Shown: piece after piece, positions 22,571 through 29,394 of the stretch | How positions within the stretch are numbered: the first letter of the stretch is position 1 | Layout: every line of letters starts with the position of its first letter | Virus record (IMG/VR): IMGVR_UViG_3300028802_000027 | Span: 1 to 45,106 of that record | DNA length: 45,106 nucleotides | Reading direction: 5' to 3' (one strand) | Source of the DNA: a virus | Made by a program: the position numbers and the translations under genes | The notes under the pieces: model-generated | What the model was told of the DNA's origin: nothing | Seen by the model: the letters and a program-made list of their open reading frames with translations, nothing else | Databases searched by the model: none

Positions 22571-22650
22571 GACGGAACAGCCGACGTGAGGGGAGGGGGC
22601 CGAAATGGTCGAGGCAGCCGAAGTAGAAGAGGGAACCGGAGGGACCGAGG
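22571..22650 (+). repeat. GAG-CCG boxes running into a coding region
   Basis: The series is A (GAACAGCCG), spacer, B (GAGGGGGCCG), spacer AAATGGTC containing the ATG at 22605, A (GAGGCAGCCG), spacer AAGTAGAA, B (GAGGGAACCG), spacer GAGGGACC. The last two boxes are translated as the N terminus of the gene 22605-23009. The 8-nt spacing is kept across the start codon. Confidence 0.85.
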
Positions 22651-23009
22651 TCTGGAGCTACAGCCAGGGGACGGGGGAGCTGACGGCGCCGGACGGGGTG
22701 ATGCTGGCGTGCGGGTATTCGGGCTGTGGGGTGTGCACGAACCAGCCGCAGATGCAGTGGGCGGAGGACCTGGGGCCGATCCCGCGGGGGAGCTATGCGA
22801 TTGGCGTGCCCAGGGACGACGAGACGATGGGCCCGTATTGCCTACCGCTGGAGCCCGATCCAGAAAATGAGATGCACGGGCGCTTCGGGTTCTACATGCA
22901 CGGGGACAACGAGACGAGCACGGCGAGCACGGGGTGCATCATCATGCCGAGGGCGATCCGGGAGGAGGTGGCGCGGAGCACGTGCACGACGCTGCGGGTG
23001 GTGGTGTAG
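22605..23009 (+). CDS. Tlde1/DUF2778-type L,D-transpeptidase-fold enzyme, endolysin candidate
   Basis: The 134-residue protein matches the Tlde1/DUF2778 family: WSYSQGTGELTAPDG, CGYSGCG, GPIPRGSYAIG, and the active-site segment GFYMHGDNETSTASTGCIIM with the His and the catalytic Cys of the L,D-transpeptidase fold. Such enzymes cut or exchange peptidoglycan stem peptides in the periplasm. As a single-domain protein it is the best endolysin candidate here, although no signal sequence is seen. Its first about 15 residues (MVEAAEVEEGTGGTE) are encoded by array boxes. GAGGGGG upstream, a B box, can serve as ribosome site. Confidence 0.72.
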   Translation: MVEAAEVEEGTGGTEVWSYSQGTGELTAPDGVMLACGYSGCGVCTNQPQMQWAEDLGPIPRGSYAIGVPRDDETMGPYCLPLEPDPENEMHGRFGFYMHGDNETSTASTGCIIMPRAIREEVARSTCTTLRVVV

Positions 23010-23240
23010 GCTCTGGCTCGACGGATCTCTCCCATCTTTCGGCTCTGGCGGCGGGGTTCTCTCTCACAGATCGGCTCGGTCTCGGACATCGCGGCGCTCT
23101 CCCGAAACACGGATTGCCGCTTGCATGAGCTCGCGGCCGTCGGCTCTCTCGCGCAGAATGGCTCGCCCTATTCGGCTCCCTCCGAAGCTTCGGCTCGAGG
23201 TCGACGGTCCCCTCCCACTTCTCGGCTGTTCCACAGCTCG
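23007..23240 (-). repeat. GAG-CCG box array 3a, minus strand
   Basis: Reading leftward, B boxes (GAGGGGACCG, GAGGGAGCCG, GAGAGAGCCG, GAGAGCGCCG, GAGAGAACC, GAGAGATCCG) alternate with A boxes (mostly GAGCCG), with 8-nt spacers such as TCGACCTC, AAGCTTCG, AATAGGGC, ACGGCCGC, CGATGTCC and ATCTGTGA. The first boxes lie within the 3' coding end of the gene 23168-23509 and the array stops at the end of the convergent gene 22605-23009. Orientation has flipped relative to 19143-22650, following the strand of the neighbouring gene. Confidence 0.88.
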
Positions 23241-23509
23241 AACTGGCCCTGGCGGGCGGCCTGAGCCTGTATGACGCGGATTGCGGCCTCGAACATGGGC
23301 TGCCAGGACGGCGGGTAGAGGGCGAAGCAGTGGCTGCCGGCGCCGGCTTTCTTGGTGCGCAGGTCTTTGACGGGCGGCCGCTTCATGATTCTGACCCAGG
23401 CGGCTGCCATTTGTTTGCCGACCTCCCAGGCCTGTTCGTTGGACAGCTCGACCTGGAGGTCGCGTGAGACGCTGTGGATGCTGATCCATTCCCGGTTCGA
23501 TGTGCTCAT
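23168..23509 (-). CDS. Hypothetical protein whose C terminus is encoded by array boxes
   Basis: This 113-residue leftward gene begins MSTSNREWISIHSVSRDLQV and contains VGKQMAAAWVRIMKRPPVKD and SHCFALYPPSWQPMFEAAIR. The well-formed helices suggest a real protein, of unknown family. From about residue 92 (NSREVGGDRRPRAEASEGAE) the coding sequence is array: A, B, A and B boxes at 8-nt spacing, with the TAG stop in the following spacer. The original stop was probably lost or overrun by the array. It is flanked on both sides by arrays on its own strand. Confidence 0.6.
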   Translation of the reverse strand: MSTSNREWISIHSVSRDLQVELSNEQAWEVGKQMAAAWVRIMKRPPVKDLRTKKAGAGSHCFALYPPSWQPMFEAAIRVIQAQAARQGQFELWNSREVGGDRRPRAEASEGAE

Positions 23510-23640
23510 CCTGTCTCACGCTCCGGCGCTTCGGTGCTCTCCCCGGCAGGCGGCTTCCCAGAGGCGGCTCTTGCATTCCGGATCTCTCGCATAAGGCGGC
23601 TCGCGGGCTTAGGCACCCTCCAACCCCACGGCTGGGCCGT
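23510..23640 (-). repeat. GAG-CCG box array 3b, minus strand
   Basis: Three B boxes (GAGGGTGCC, GAGAGATCCG, GAGAGCACCG) and A boxes (CAGCCG, GAGCCG, AAGCCG) lead up to the start of the gene 23168-23509, with 8-nt spacers such as TGGGGTTG, CCTTATGC, GAATGCAA and AAGCGCCG. It forms the 5' untranslated region of that gene. From 23641 to 23769 there are no boxes; ACGACTCAGTCGT near 23747 is a 13-nt dyad that may mark the control region of the late genes. Confidence 0.85.
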
Positions 23641-23643
23641 CAA

Positions 23644-23715
23644 ATGGCTATTCCGAACACAAACAACGCGAATTACTGCCATTTCTGTCCATTTACGGGC
23701 GAATCCCTGGACTGA
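23644..23715 (+). CDS. Possible 23-residue zinc-motif microprotein
   Basis: A frame MAIPNTNNANYCHFCPFTGE ending SLD carries YCxFCPxxGxxL, the pattern of a zinc-ribbon knuckle. There is no good ribosome site and no support beyond the motif. It may be a gene remnant within the region between the array and the late genes. Confidence 0.2.
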   Translation: MAIPNTNNANYCHFCPFTGESLD

Positions 23716-23769
23716 TCGGTCGGTTCAGGCCTAATCGGGCATCCCAACGACTCAGTCGTAGGGGTGGCA

Positions 23770-24267
23770 ATGCTTGACTCGATGCAAGCCTGCGTTGCAG
23801 CGTCTCAGGCAACGGACGCGGAGCCACGGATCCGCGCGCCGTGCGGCAGCCGTTGGTGTGTCATTCAGACGCACCCGCAGGCTGAGCGGTGGGCCAGGGC
23901 GAACCTCATTGATCAGGGTTATGTGGTCTATCTGCCGCTCGAGGCGTTGCTGCGGCCTGACCGGGTCTTGCCGACCATGTTTCTCGAGGTCGTGAGGCCG
24001 TTATTTCCCCGTTACATCTTCGTCAATCTCTCACCAACAGATCCGTGGGGACCGGTGACGCACACCAGGGGTGTGGCACATCTGCTCATGACTGGGCAGG
24101 GGCTGCCGGCGCGGGTGCCGCTCGGTGAGATCGAGGCGCTGATAGCCAGGACGTCGGAGCGCGGTGTGGTGGACGACCAGGGGCCGCCTGAGAGCATCAG
24201 GGCGATCAGGCGGAGGTTCGAGCGGGGGCCGTTGGGTGAGTTGCTGTCGCGGTGGAGGCAGGCATGA
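23770..24267 (+). CDS. NusG/RfaH-like transcription elongation factor, N-terminal domain only
   Basis: The 165-residue protein carries the NGN domain: RWCVIQTHPQAERWARANLI, GYVVYLPLEA, then RPLFPRYIFVNLSP, and THTRGVAHLLMTGQGLPARV. NGN domains bind the RNA-polymerase clamp and promote processivity. After about residue 135 only a short helical tail (RRFERGPLGELLSRWRQA) follows, so the KOW domain is missing or vestigial. It is the first gene of the rightward late block, just before the terminase genes, so an antiterminator of late transcription is a good inference. ATG 23770 has AGGGG 7 nt upstream; GTG 23764 is less likely. Confidence 0.75.
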   Translation: MLDSMQACVAASQATDAEPRIRAPCGSRWCVIQTHPQAERWARANLIDQGYVVYLPLEALLRPDRVLPTMFLEVVRPLFPRYIFVNLSPTDPWGPVTHTRGVAHLLMTGQGLPARVPLGEIEALIARTSERGVVDDQGPPESIRAIRRRFERGPLGELLSRWRQA

Positions 24268-24440
24268 GCACGATTCTAATTGTGGTTCTGGTGATTGTTC
24301 TGCTTGGCGCGGGTGGTGGCGGTTACTGGGGCTATCGCGGCGGCTACTACGGTGGCGGCGGATTTGGATTAATTGGGATCGTGCTGGTCGTGCTGTTGGT
24401 TCTGTTGCTTTTTGGAGGCCTGGGAGGGCTGCGTTACTGA
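24264..24440 (+). CDS. DUF3309-like small membrane protein
   Basis: The 58-residue product starts MSTILIVVLVIVLLGAGGGG and ends LVVLLVLLLFGGLGGLRY: two hydrophobic helices flank a Gly/Tyr-rich loop (YWGYRGGYYGGGGFG). This is the layout of DUF3309, a small membrane protein family common in alphaproteobacteria. Function is unknown; in a phage next to late genes it could be holin-like. It starts in an ATGA overlap with the NusG-like gene and ends in TGATG with the terminase small subunit. Confidence 0.65.
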   Translation: MSTILIVVLVIVLLGAGGGGYWGYRGGYYGGGGFGLIGIVLVVLLVLLLFGGLGGLRY

Positions 24441-24841
24441 TGCCGATCGGTGTTGCCCACATTCCAAATGAGCGCACGCGAGAGATCGTGCTGCACCTTG
24501 CTGCTGCTGGCATTGATCAGGTGCGGATCTGCCGGCTGTTGCAGTGCTCTCAACCGAAGCTGACCGAGTTCTACCGAGAGGAACTTGATACCGGTTACGA
24601 CTGCATCAACGAGCTGGCTGTCGGCATTCTCGTCAGGACGATGAAGGGCGACAACACCAAGGAAGCGATGATTGCGGCGATCTATTGGACCAAGTCACGG
24701 ATGAAGTGGTCCGAGCGTCACGAGCACACCGGGGCTGACGGTGCGCCGCTCACCAGCTACGTGGTCAGAGCGCCGACGCCTGTGGAGAGCATGGACGAGT
24801 GGCTGAAGACATACGCTCCCCTGGCGAACGAAGAATCGTAA
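24440..24841 (+). CDS. terS: Terminase small subunit
   Basis: The 133-residue protein starts at ATG 24440 (TGATG overlap). The N terminus carries a helix-turn-helix-like segment, REIVLHLAAAGIDQVRICRLLQCSQPKL split over two helices, followed by FYREELDTGYDCINELAVGI, typical of small terminase and phage HTH proteins. The C-terminal part has KEAMIAAIYWTKSRMKWSER, a conserved feature of small terminases. It would recognise the packaging site and recruit the large subunit, whose GTG start overlaps its end by 43 nt. Confidence 0.75.
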   Translation: MPIGVAHIPNERTREIVLHLAAAGIDQVRICRLLQCSQPKLTEFYREELDTGYDCINELAVGILVRTMKGDNTKEAMIAAIYWTKSRMKWSERHEHTGADGAPLTSYVVRAPTPVESMDEWLKTYAPLANEES

Positions 24842-26232
24842 CGGCGTGGGAGCCCCTCGAGGGCCCACAGACCGCGTTCGTTCAGTGCCCCATATTTGAG
24901 TGCTTTTTCGGTGGTGCCCGTGGTGGCGGGAAGACCGATGCGGTGCTGGGTGACTGGAGCCTGCATAGCGATGTTCACAAGGACAAGGCCATCGGTTTGA
25001 TGGTCCGGCGGACACGGGTGGAGCTGCTCGAGACGTTTGAGCGCGCCAGGACGATTTACAGCAAGCTTGGCGCATCCCTGACCTACGGACCGATGCGTGT
25101 GACGATGCTGAACGGCGCCCGCATGACGTTTGCTTACCTGGAGCGCGATTCAGACGCGGAGGCGTATCAGGGCTCGAGCTTCACACGGGTTTATGTCGAG
25201 GAGGTCGGCAACTTCCCGAGCCCGGCCCCGGTGATGAAGCTGCTGGCGACGCTGCGATCGGGCTCTGGTGTGCCGGTGGGGATGCGACTGACCGGTAACC
25301 CTGGCGGACCGGGGCATACGTGGGTGCGGGCGAGATACATCGACCCTGCGCCGGCTGGGTGGAAGGTGATCGAGGACGAGCAGGGCCTCAAGCGGGTTTA
25401 TATTCCTAGCCGCGTGACGGACAACCGCTACCTCGGATCGGACTACGTGCAGCGGCTGAAAGCTAGTGGATCGCCCGAGCTAGTTCGGGCGTGGCTCGAG
25501 GGCGACTGGAGCGTGGTTGCCGGCGCGTTCTTCAGCGAGTTCAGCATGGCCCGGCATGTGATTGAGCCGTTCCAGATCCCGCGGCACTGGGCGCGGTTCC
25601 GCAGCTTCGACTGGGGATCTGCACGACCGTTCAGTGTTGGTTGGTGGGCGGTGAGTGACGGGCAGCTTCCAAATATCGCCCGCGGGTGTCTGGTGAGATA
25701 TCGCGAGTGGTATGGCATGCAGCCGAACATGCCGAACGTTGGTCTGCGGATGACGGCCGAGCAGATTGCAGCCGGGATATCCGAGCGCGAGAAGGATGAG
25801 CCGACTGCGATGATCGGGGTTGCCGACCCGGCGATCTTTGCCGAGGACGGTGGGCCCAGCATCGCGCACAGGATGGTCATGAACAAGGTGGCGTTCAGGC
25901 CGGCGGACAACAAGCGGGTGCCGTCCAGGGGTGCGATGGGCGGCTGGGACCAGCTGCGAGGAAGACTGATCGGCGACGGTGACGGCAAGCCGATGCTGCT
26001 CATTTTCAACACGTGCACCCACCTGATCCGGACACTTCCAGCCTTACAGCACGACAGCCTGCGGGCGGAGGATGTGGACACGAACGGCGAGGACCACGCG
26101 GCCGATGAAACGCGCTATGCGTGCATGTCGCGGCCGTGGGTGAGGGACGCGGCGAAGCCGGTGATCAAGGACAGTTGGGACCGGGCATTTCAGCAGCAGC
26201 ACGACACTGAGCATTCTTGGAGAATTGCATAA
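24799..26232 (+). CDS. terL: Terminase large subunit
   Basis: This 477-residue protein starts at GTG 24799. The ATPase has a Walker A motif at residues 38-46 (GGARGGGKT) and a Walker B-like VYVEEVGNF around residue 130. A RuvC-like nuclease domain begins at SFDWGSARPFSVGWW, whose Asp would bind metal, with further acidic residues in GVADPAIF. It drives DNA into the procapsid through the portal and cuts the concatemer. Its stop overlaps the next ATG (TAATG). Confidence 0.9.
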   Translation: MAEDIRSPGERRIVTAWEPLEGPQTAFVQCPIFECFFGGARGGGKTDAVLGDWSLHSDVHKDKAIGLMVRRTRVELLETFERARTIYSKLGASLTYGPMRVTMLNGARMTFAYLERDSDAEAYQGSSFTRVYVEEVGNFPSPAPVMKLLATLRSGSGVPVGMRLTGNPGGPGHTWVRARYIDPAPAGWKVIEDEQGLKRVYIPSRVTDNRYLGSDYVQRLKASGSPELVRAWLEGDWSVVAGAFFSEFSMARHVIEPFQIPRHWARFRSFDWGSARPFSVGWWAVSDGQLPNIARGCLVRYREWYGMQPNMPNVGLRMTAEQIAAGISEREKDEPTAMIGVADPAIFAEDGGPSIAHRMVMNKVAFRPADNKRVPSRGAMGGWDQLRGRLIGDGDGKPMLLIFNTCTHLIRTLPALQHDSLRAEDVDTNGEDHAADETRYACMSRPWVRDAAKPVIKDSWDRAFQQQHDTEHSWRIA

Positions 26233-26615
26233 TGGATGACCCATTAGGTTGCACGTGCCCACCAGAGACGGCGCCGGTTCCGTGTCAGCACAAGGGGAGC
26301 CTGGAGGCATGTCTGGAGGCGGAGGCGCAGAGTAAGCGAGCCAAGCCCAGGGACTATCAGGGCGTCGCCCCGCCACAGTCCGGCAAGGTCAATTACGTGA
26401 TCCTGAACGGGGCCGAGTTCCAAAAGGCTGTGGGCACCGACTATCGGCTGTGGGCTGAGGCGTTTGTGCAGACTTACGAGCACACGGTGCAGGCTAACGC
26501 GTCTTATCGCGAGGAGCTGCTCAATCTGGCGGGACGCTTTTTTCGTGATGCGATGGAGGCGGGTGTGAGGACGGCGATGGAAGCGATGGTCACGGCAGAG
26601 GCGGAGGCTGAGTAG
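26232..26615 (+). CDS. Hypothetical protein between terminase and portal
   Basis: The 127-residue protein starts at ATG 26232 within the terminase stop (TAATG); an in-frame ATG 15 nt earlier is less likely. The N terminus has CTCPPETAPVPCQHKG (three Cys and a His, possibly metal-binding); the rest is helical and acidic (EELLNLAGRFFRDAMEAGVR). No family was recognised. The TAG stop overlaps the GTG of the portal gene. Confidence 0.6.
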   Translation: MDDPLGCTCPPETAPVPCQHKGSLEACLEAEAQSKRAKPRDYQGVAPPQSGKVNYVILNGAEFQKAVGTDYRLWAEAFVQTYEHTVQANASYREELLNLAGRFFRDAMEAGVRTAMEAMVTAEAEAE

Positions 26616-28726
26616 TGTCCTATGCAGCAGCGTCCAATGTGGTGCCGTTCGACAAGTCAACGTCGGGCGAGCGCTACGACCGCGGCCCGACGATCGAGCA
26701 GTATGCGGGCGATTTGGACAAGCTGCATGCGAAGGCCATCAAGTGGTTCGAGGAGGCGGAGCGGGCGACGCACGACGAGCGGGAGTATGCGAAGCGAGAC
26801 CGGGACTATGTGTGCGGGGACCAGTGGACGACCCCGGAGCGCGATGCGCTCAGAAAGCGCGGCCAGCCCGAGATCACCATCAACTACTGTAGCCGTAAAG
26901 TTAACTTGCTGATGGGCCTCGAGCGGAAGGCGAGGACGGACCCGAAGGCCTATCCCAGGACGCCCACCGAGGAAGAGAAGGCCGACGCGGCGACGCAGGC
27001 GCTGAGATACATCTCTGACAGCACGAACTTCCACATCAGCCGCTCCGAGGTCTACAGCAACATGCTGGTCGAGGGGTGTGGTGCGGTCGAGCTGGACCTC
27101 GAGGACGACGGCAACGGCGGCGCCGATGTGACGATCACGCATGTGCAGTGGGATCGGCTGTGGTGGGATCCGCATTCATCTGCGCGAGACTTCAGCGACG
27201 CGCGGCACGTCGGGCTGGTCATTTGGCTGGACCGCGATCAGTTGGACGAGATGTATCCTGGCAAGGAAGACCTCGTAGACGACACGTTCCGATCACACAC
27301 GGGCAACTACGACGACAGACCGGGTGTGGTGAACTGGACCGACAGCACGCGACACCGCGTCAGGATCGCCCAGGTTCACTGGGTCGAGAAGGGAACGTGG
27401 TGGAAGATGACGTTCAGCCGCATGGGTGTGCTGGCCGAGCCGGAGCCCAGCAAGTTCAAGGACGCCAGGAACGACAGCGCGTGCTCCCTGGTCATGCAGT
27501 CGAGCTACATCGACCGCGAGAATCGCCGTTACGGCATGGTCCGCGATCTGATCAGCATGCAGGACGAGCTGAACAAGCGCCGTTCCAAGGCGCTGCATCT
27601 GCTCAGCGTGTCCCAGGTCGTCACTGAGACCGGTGCGGTCAGTGACGAGGACCATGCGCGGCGGGAAGTGGCCCGGCCGGACGGGTTCATTGTGGTGACG
27701 CCGGGCATGCGGTTCGACGTCGATCGCGGTGGTGATCTGGCGGCGGGACAGTTCCAGCTGCTGCAGCACGCGACGGCCGAAATCCAGGCCTCTGGGCCGA
27801 ATGCATCGATGTCGGGGACTGACCCCCGCGAGCTGTCTGGCAGGGCCATCCTGGCGCAGCAGGCGGGCGGCACGGCACAGAACGAGCCCCTCGCCGACGC
27901 GCTCAGGATGTGGTCGAGGCGGGTCTACGAGATGGCGTGGATGGCGGCACGCGAACACTGGACGGCCGGGAAGTGGGTGCGGGTGACCGACGACTTCGGC
28001 GCCACCAGATGGGTCGGGATCAATCAGCCTGTTCGGTTGATGGACGCGCTGGCGAAGATGCCCAAGGACCAGATGATGCAGGCGGTGCAGGGCATGCAGC
28101 TGCAGCCCGGCGATCCGCGGCTGCAGCAGGTGATCAAGGTCGAGAACGACATCTCCGACCTCGACGTGGACATTGTGGTCGAGGAAGGCATCGATGTCCC
28201 GACGCAGCAGGCGGAGCAATTCCAGATCCTAGTTCAGATGGCTGGCATGCAGCCCGGCCTGATTCCGCCCGATGTGCTGATCGCGGCGAGCGGGCTGAAG
28301 AACAAAGACGATCTGTTGAAGAGGATGGAGCAGCATCAGCAGCAGGCCGCGCAGAAGCAGGCTCAGATCGAGCCGATCCAGCACGCGGGCGCTGTTGCCG
28401 AGGTGCAGGCGAAGCAGGCGAAGGCGGAGGCCGATCAGGCCCTGGCGCAGGAGCGCCGGCACGGGGTCGTCCAGGGAATGCATGACATGCACGCGCAGTT
28501 CAGTGCGCCGCCGTATGGCCAGCCGAACGTGGACGAGCCGGTGCAGCCGCAGGCGCCTCCCGCGCAGCCGCCGGCACAGATGCCGCCTGAGCTGCAGGCG
28601 CTGCACGACATGGCCGATCTGCGGGTCAAGAACGTGCAGGGCGACGTTCACCATGCGACGGTGCTGCACAAGCTGGCGCAGGCCCACGCCGCCATGCAGC
28701 CCAAGCCACCGCCCGCCAAGCGATGA
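26615..28726 (+). CDS. P22-like portal protein
   Basis: This 703-residue protein starts at GTG in a TAGTG overlap, and its length is close to P22 gp1 (725). The clip and wing region contains INYCSRKVNLLMGLERKART, a conserved P22-type segment; VQWDRLWWDPHSSARDF and QSSYIDRENRRYGMVRDL follow. The C-terminal 150 residues are a Gln/Ala-rich coiled barrel (HQQQAAQKQAQIEPIQHA). Twelve copies should form the DNA entry ring at one capsid vertex and dock the gp4-like adaptor. Confidence 0.85.
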   Translation: MSYAAASNVVPFDKSTSGERYDRGPTIEQYAGDLDKLHAKAIKWFEEAERATHDEREYAKRDRDYVCGDQWTTPERDALRKRGQPEITINYCSRKVNLLMGLERKARTDPKAYPRTPTEEEKADAATQALRYISDSTNFHISRSEVYSNMLVEGCGAVELDLEDDGNGGADVTITHVQWDRLWWDPHSSARDFSDARHVGLVIWLDRDQLDEMYPGKEDLVDDTFRSHTGNYDDRPGVVNWTDSTRHRVRIAQVHWVEKGTWWKMTFSRMGVLAEPEPSKFKDARNDSACSLVMQSSYIDRENRRYGMVRDLISMQDELNKRRSKALHLLSVSQVVTETGAVSDEDHARREVARPDGFIVVTPGMRFDVDRGGDLAAGQFQLLQHATAEIQASGPNASMSGTDPRELSGRAILAQQAGGTAQNEPLADALRMWSRRVYEMAWMAAREHWTAGKWVRVTDDFGATRWVGINQPVRLMDALAKMPKDQMMQAVQGMQLQPGDPRLQQVIKVENDISDLDVDIVVEEGIDVPTQQAEQFQILVQMAGMQPGLIPPDVLIAASGLKNKDDLLKRMEQHQQQAAQKQAQIEPIQHAGAVAEVQAKQAKAEADQALAQERRHGVVQGMHDMHAQFSAPPYGQPNVDEPVQPQAPPAQPPAQMPPELQALHDMADLRVKNVQGDVHHATVLHKLAQAHAAMQPKPPPAKR

Positions 28727-29163
28727 TGAATCAGCTGCTGCAGCCCGGCATGGCGGGTGCGCTGCCGATGAACGGTCTGGCGCCGGCACAGGATCCGTAT
28801 GACTTCTCCGACCGCTACAACACGCCCCTGAGCCCGCCCGAGGAGCAACAGTTCCAGGCCTGGGCGGCGCAGAGCGGCCACGCGAACGACACTTACGACT
28901 ACGACCTCAGGGGTATGTGGAAGTCTGGCGGAAGCTTCGACGCTGCGCGCGGGCACGGCACCGATCGGTTCAAGAAGCCGAACCACCCGACGTTCAGTGA
29001 TCAGAGCCAGTATCACGGGGTCGACGGGTATCAGGGCGGCACGTGGGGCGAGGGCACGTTCACCCCGACGCCGCACAATCTGCAGATGATGTCACCGCCG
29101 GCCATGCAGAAGTATTTCAAAGAGCGCGAGCCCGACTACCGGCTCGTCCTGCCAGGACAGTGA
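28723..29163 (+). CDS. Conserved hypothetical phage structural-region protein
   Basis: The 146-residue product includes YNTPLSPPEEQQFQAWAAQS, YDYDLRGMWKSGGSF, GHGTDRFKKPNHPTFSDQSQ and MQKYFKEREPDYRL. The combination YDLRG ... GH-x-TD-x-x-KKPNHPTFS is a recurring family in podovirus structural gene blocks, of unknown function. It starts inside the portal stop codon (ATGATG) and is followed by an overlapping membrane-protein gene. Confidence 0.7.
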   Translation: MMNQLLQPGMAGALPMNGLAPAQDPYDFSDRYNTPLSPPEEQQFQAWAAQSGHANDTYDYDLRGMWKSGGSFDAARGHGTDRFKKPNHPTFSDQSQYHGVDGYQGGTWGEGTFTPTPHNLQMMSPPAMQKYFKEREPDYRLVLPGQ

Positions 29164-29393
29164 GCGAGCGGCCGCCCCCGCCGACCGGGGTTGTCACAGC
29201 GATCATCGGCCTGGGCTCCAACATGGTTGCGGGCTTGCCGGCGCAGTTCCTGGCGCTGGTCGGCATCAACTGCATTTTCGTGCTCGGGCTGTTGTGGTTT
29301 TTGAACAGCCAGTCGCAACAGCGGGCGGTGATTGTCGACCATCTCCTCACAGCCTGCCTGCAGCAGGCCGATCGAACTTTGAAGGGACCATAG
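29160..29393 (+). CDS. Small membrane protein, possible holin
   Basis: A GTG at 29160 overlapping the preceding TGA opens a 77-residue frame, MSERPPPPTGVVTAIIGLGS, with one strong membrane helix (FLALVGINCIFVLGLLWFL) and a soluble helical tail (IVDHLLTACLQQADRTL). Small single-span proteins next to structural genes are sometimes holins or antiholins; nothing more specific supports this. Codon use matches the neighbours. Confidence 0.55.
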   Translation: MSERPPPPTGVVTAIIGLGSNMVAGLPAQFLALVGINCIFVLGLLWFLNSQSQQRAVIVDHLLTACLQQADRTLKGP

Positions 29394-29394
29394 G

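Noticed and set aside
19143-23640. CRISPR array
   Set aside because: Boxes are only 6-13 nt and degenerate, spacers are 8 nt, two different boxes alternate, and no cas genes are near. Spacers of 8 nt are too short to act as CRISPR spacers.
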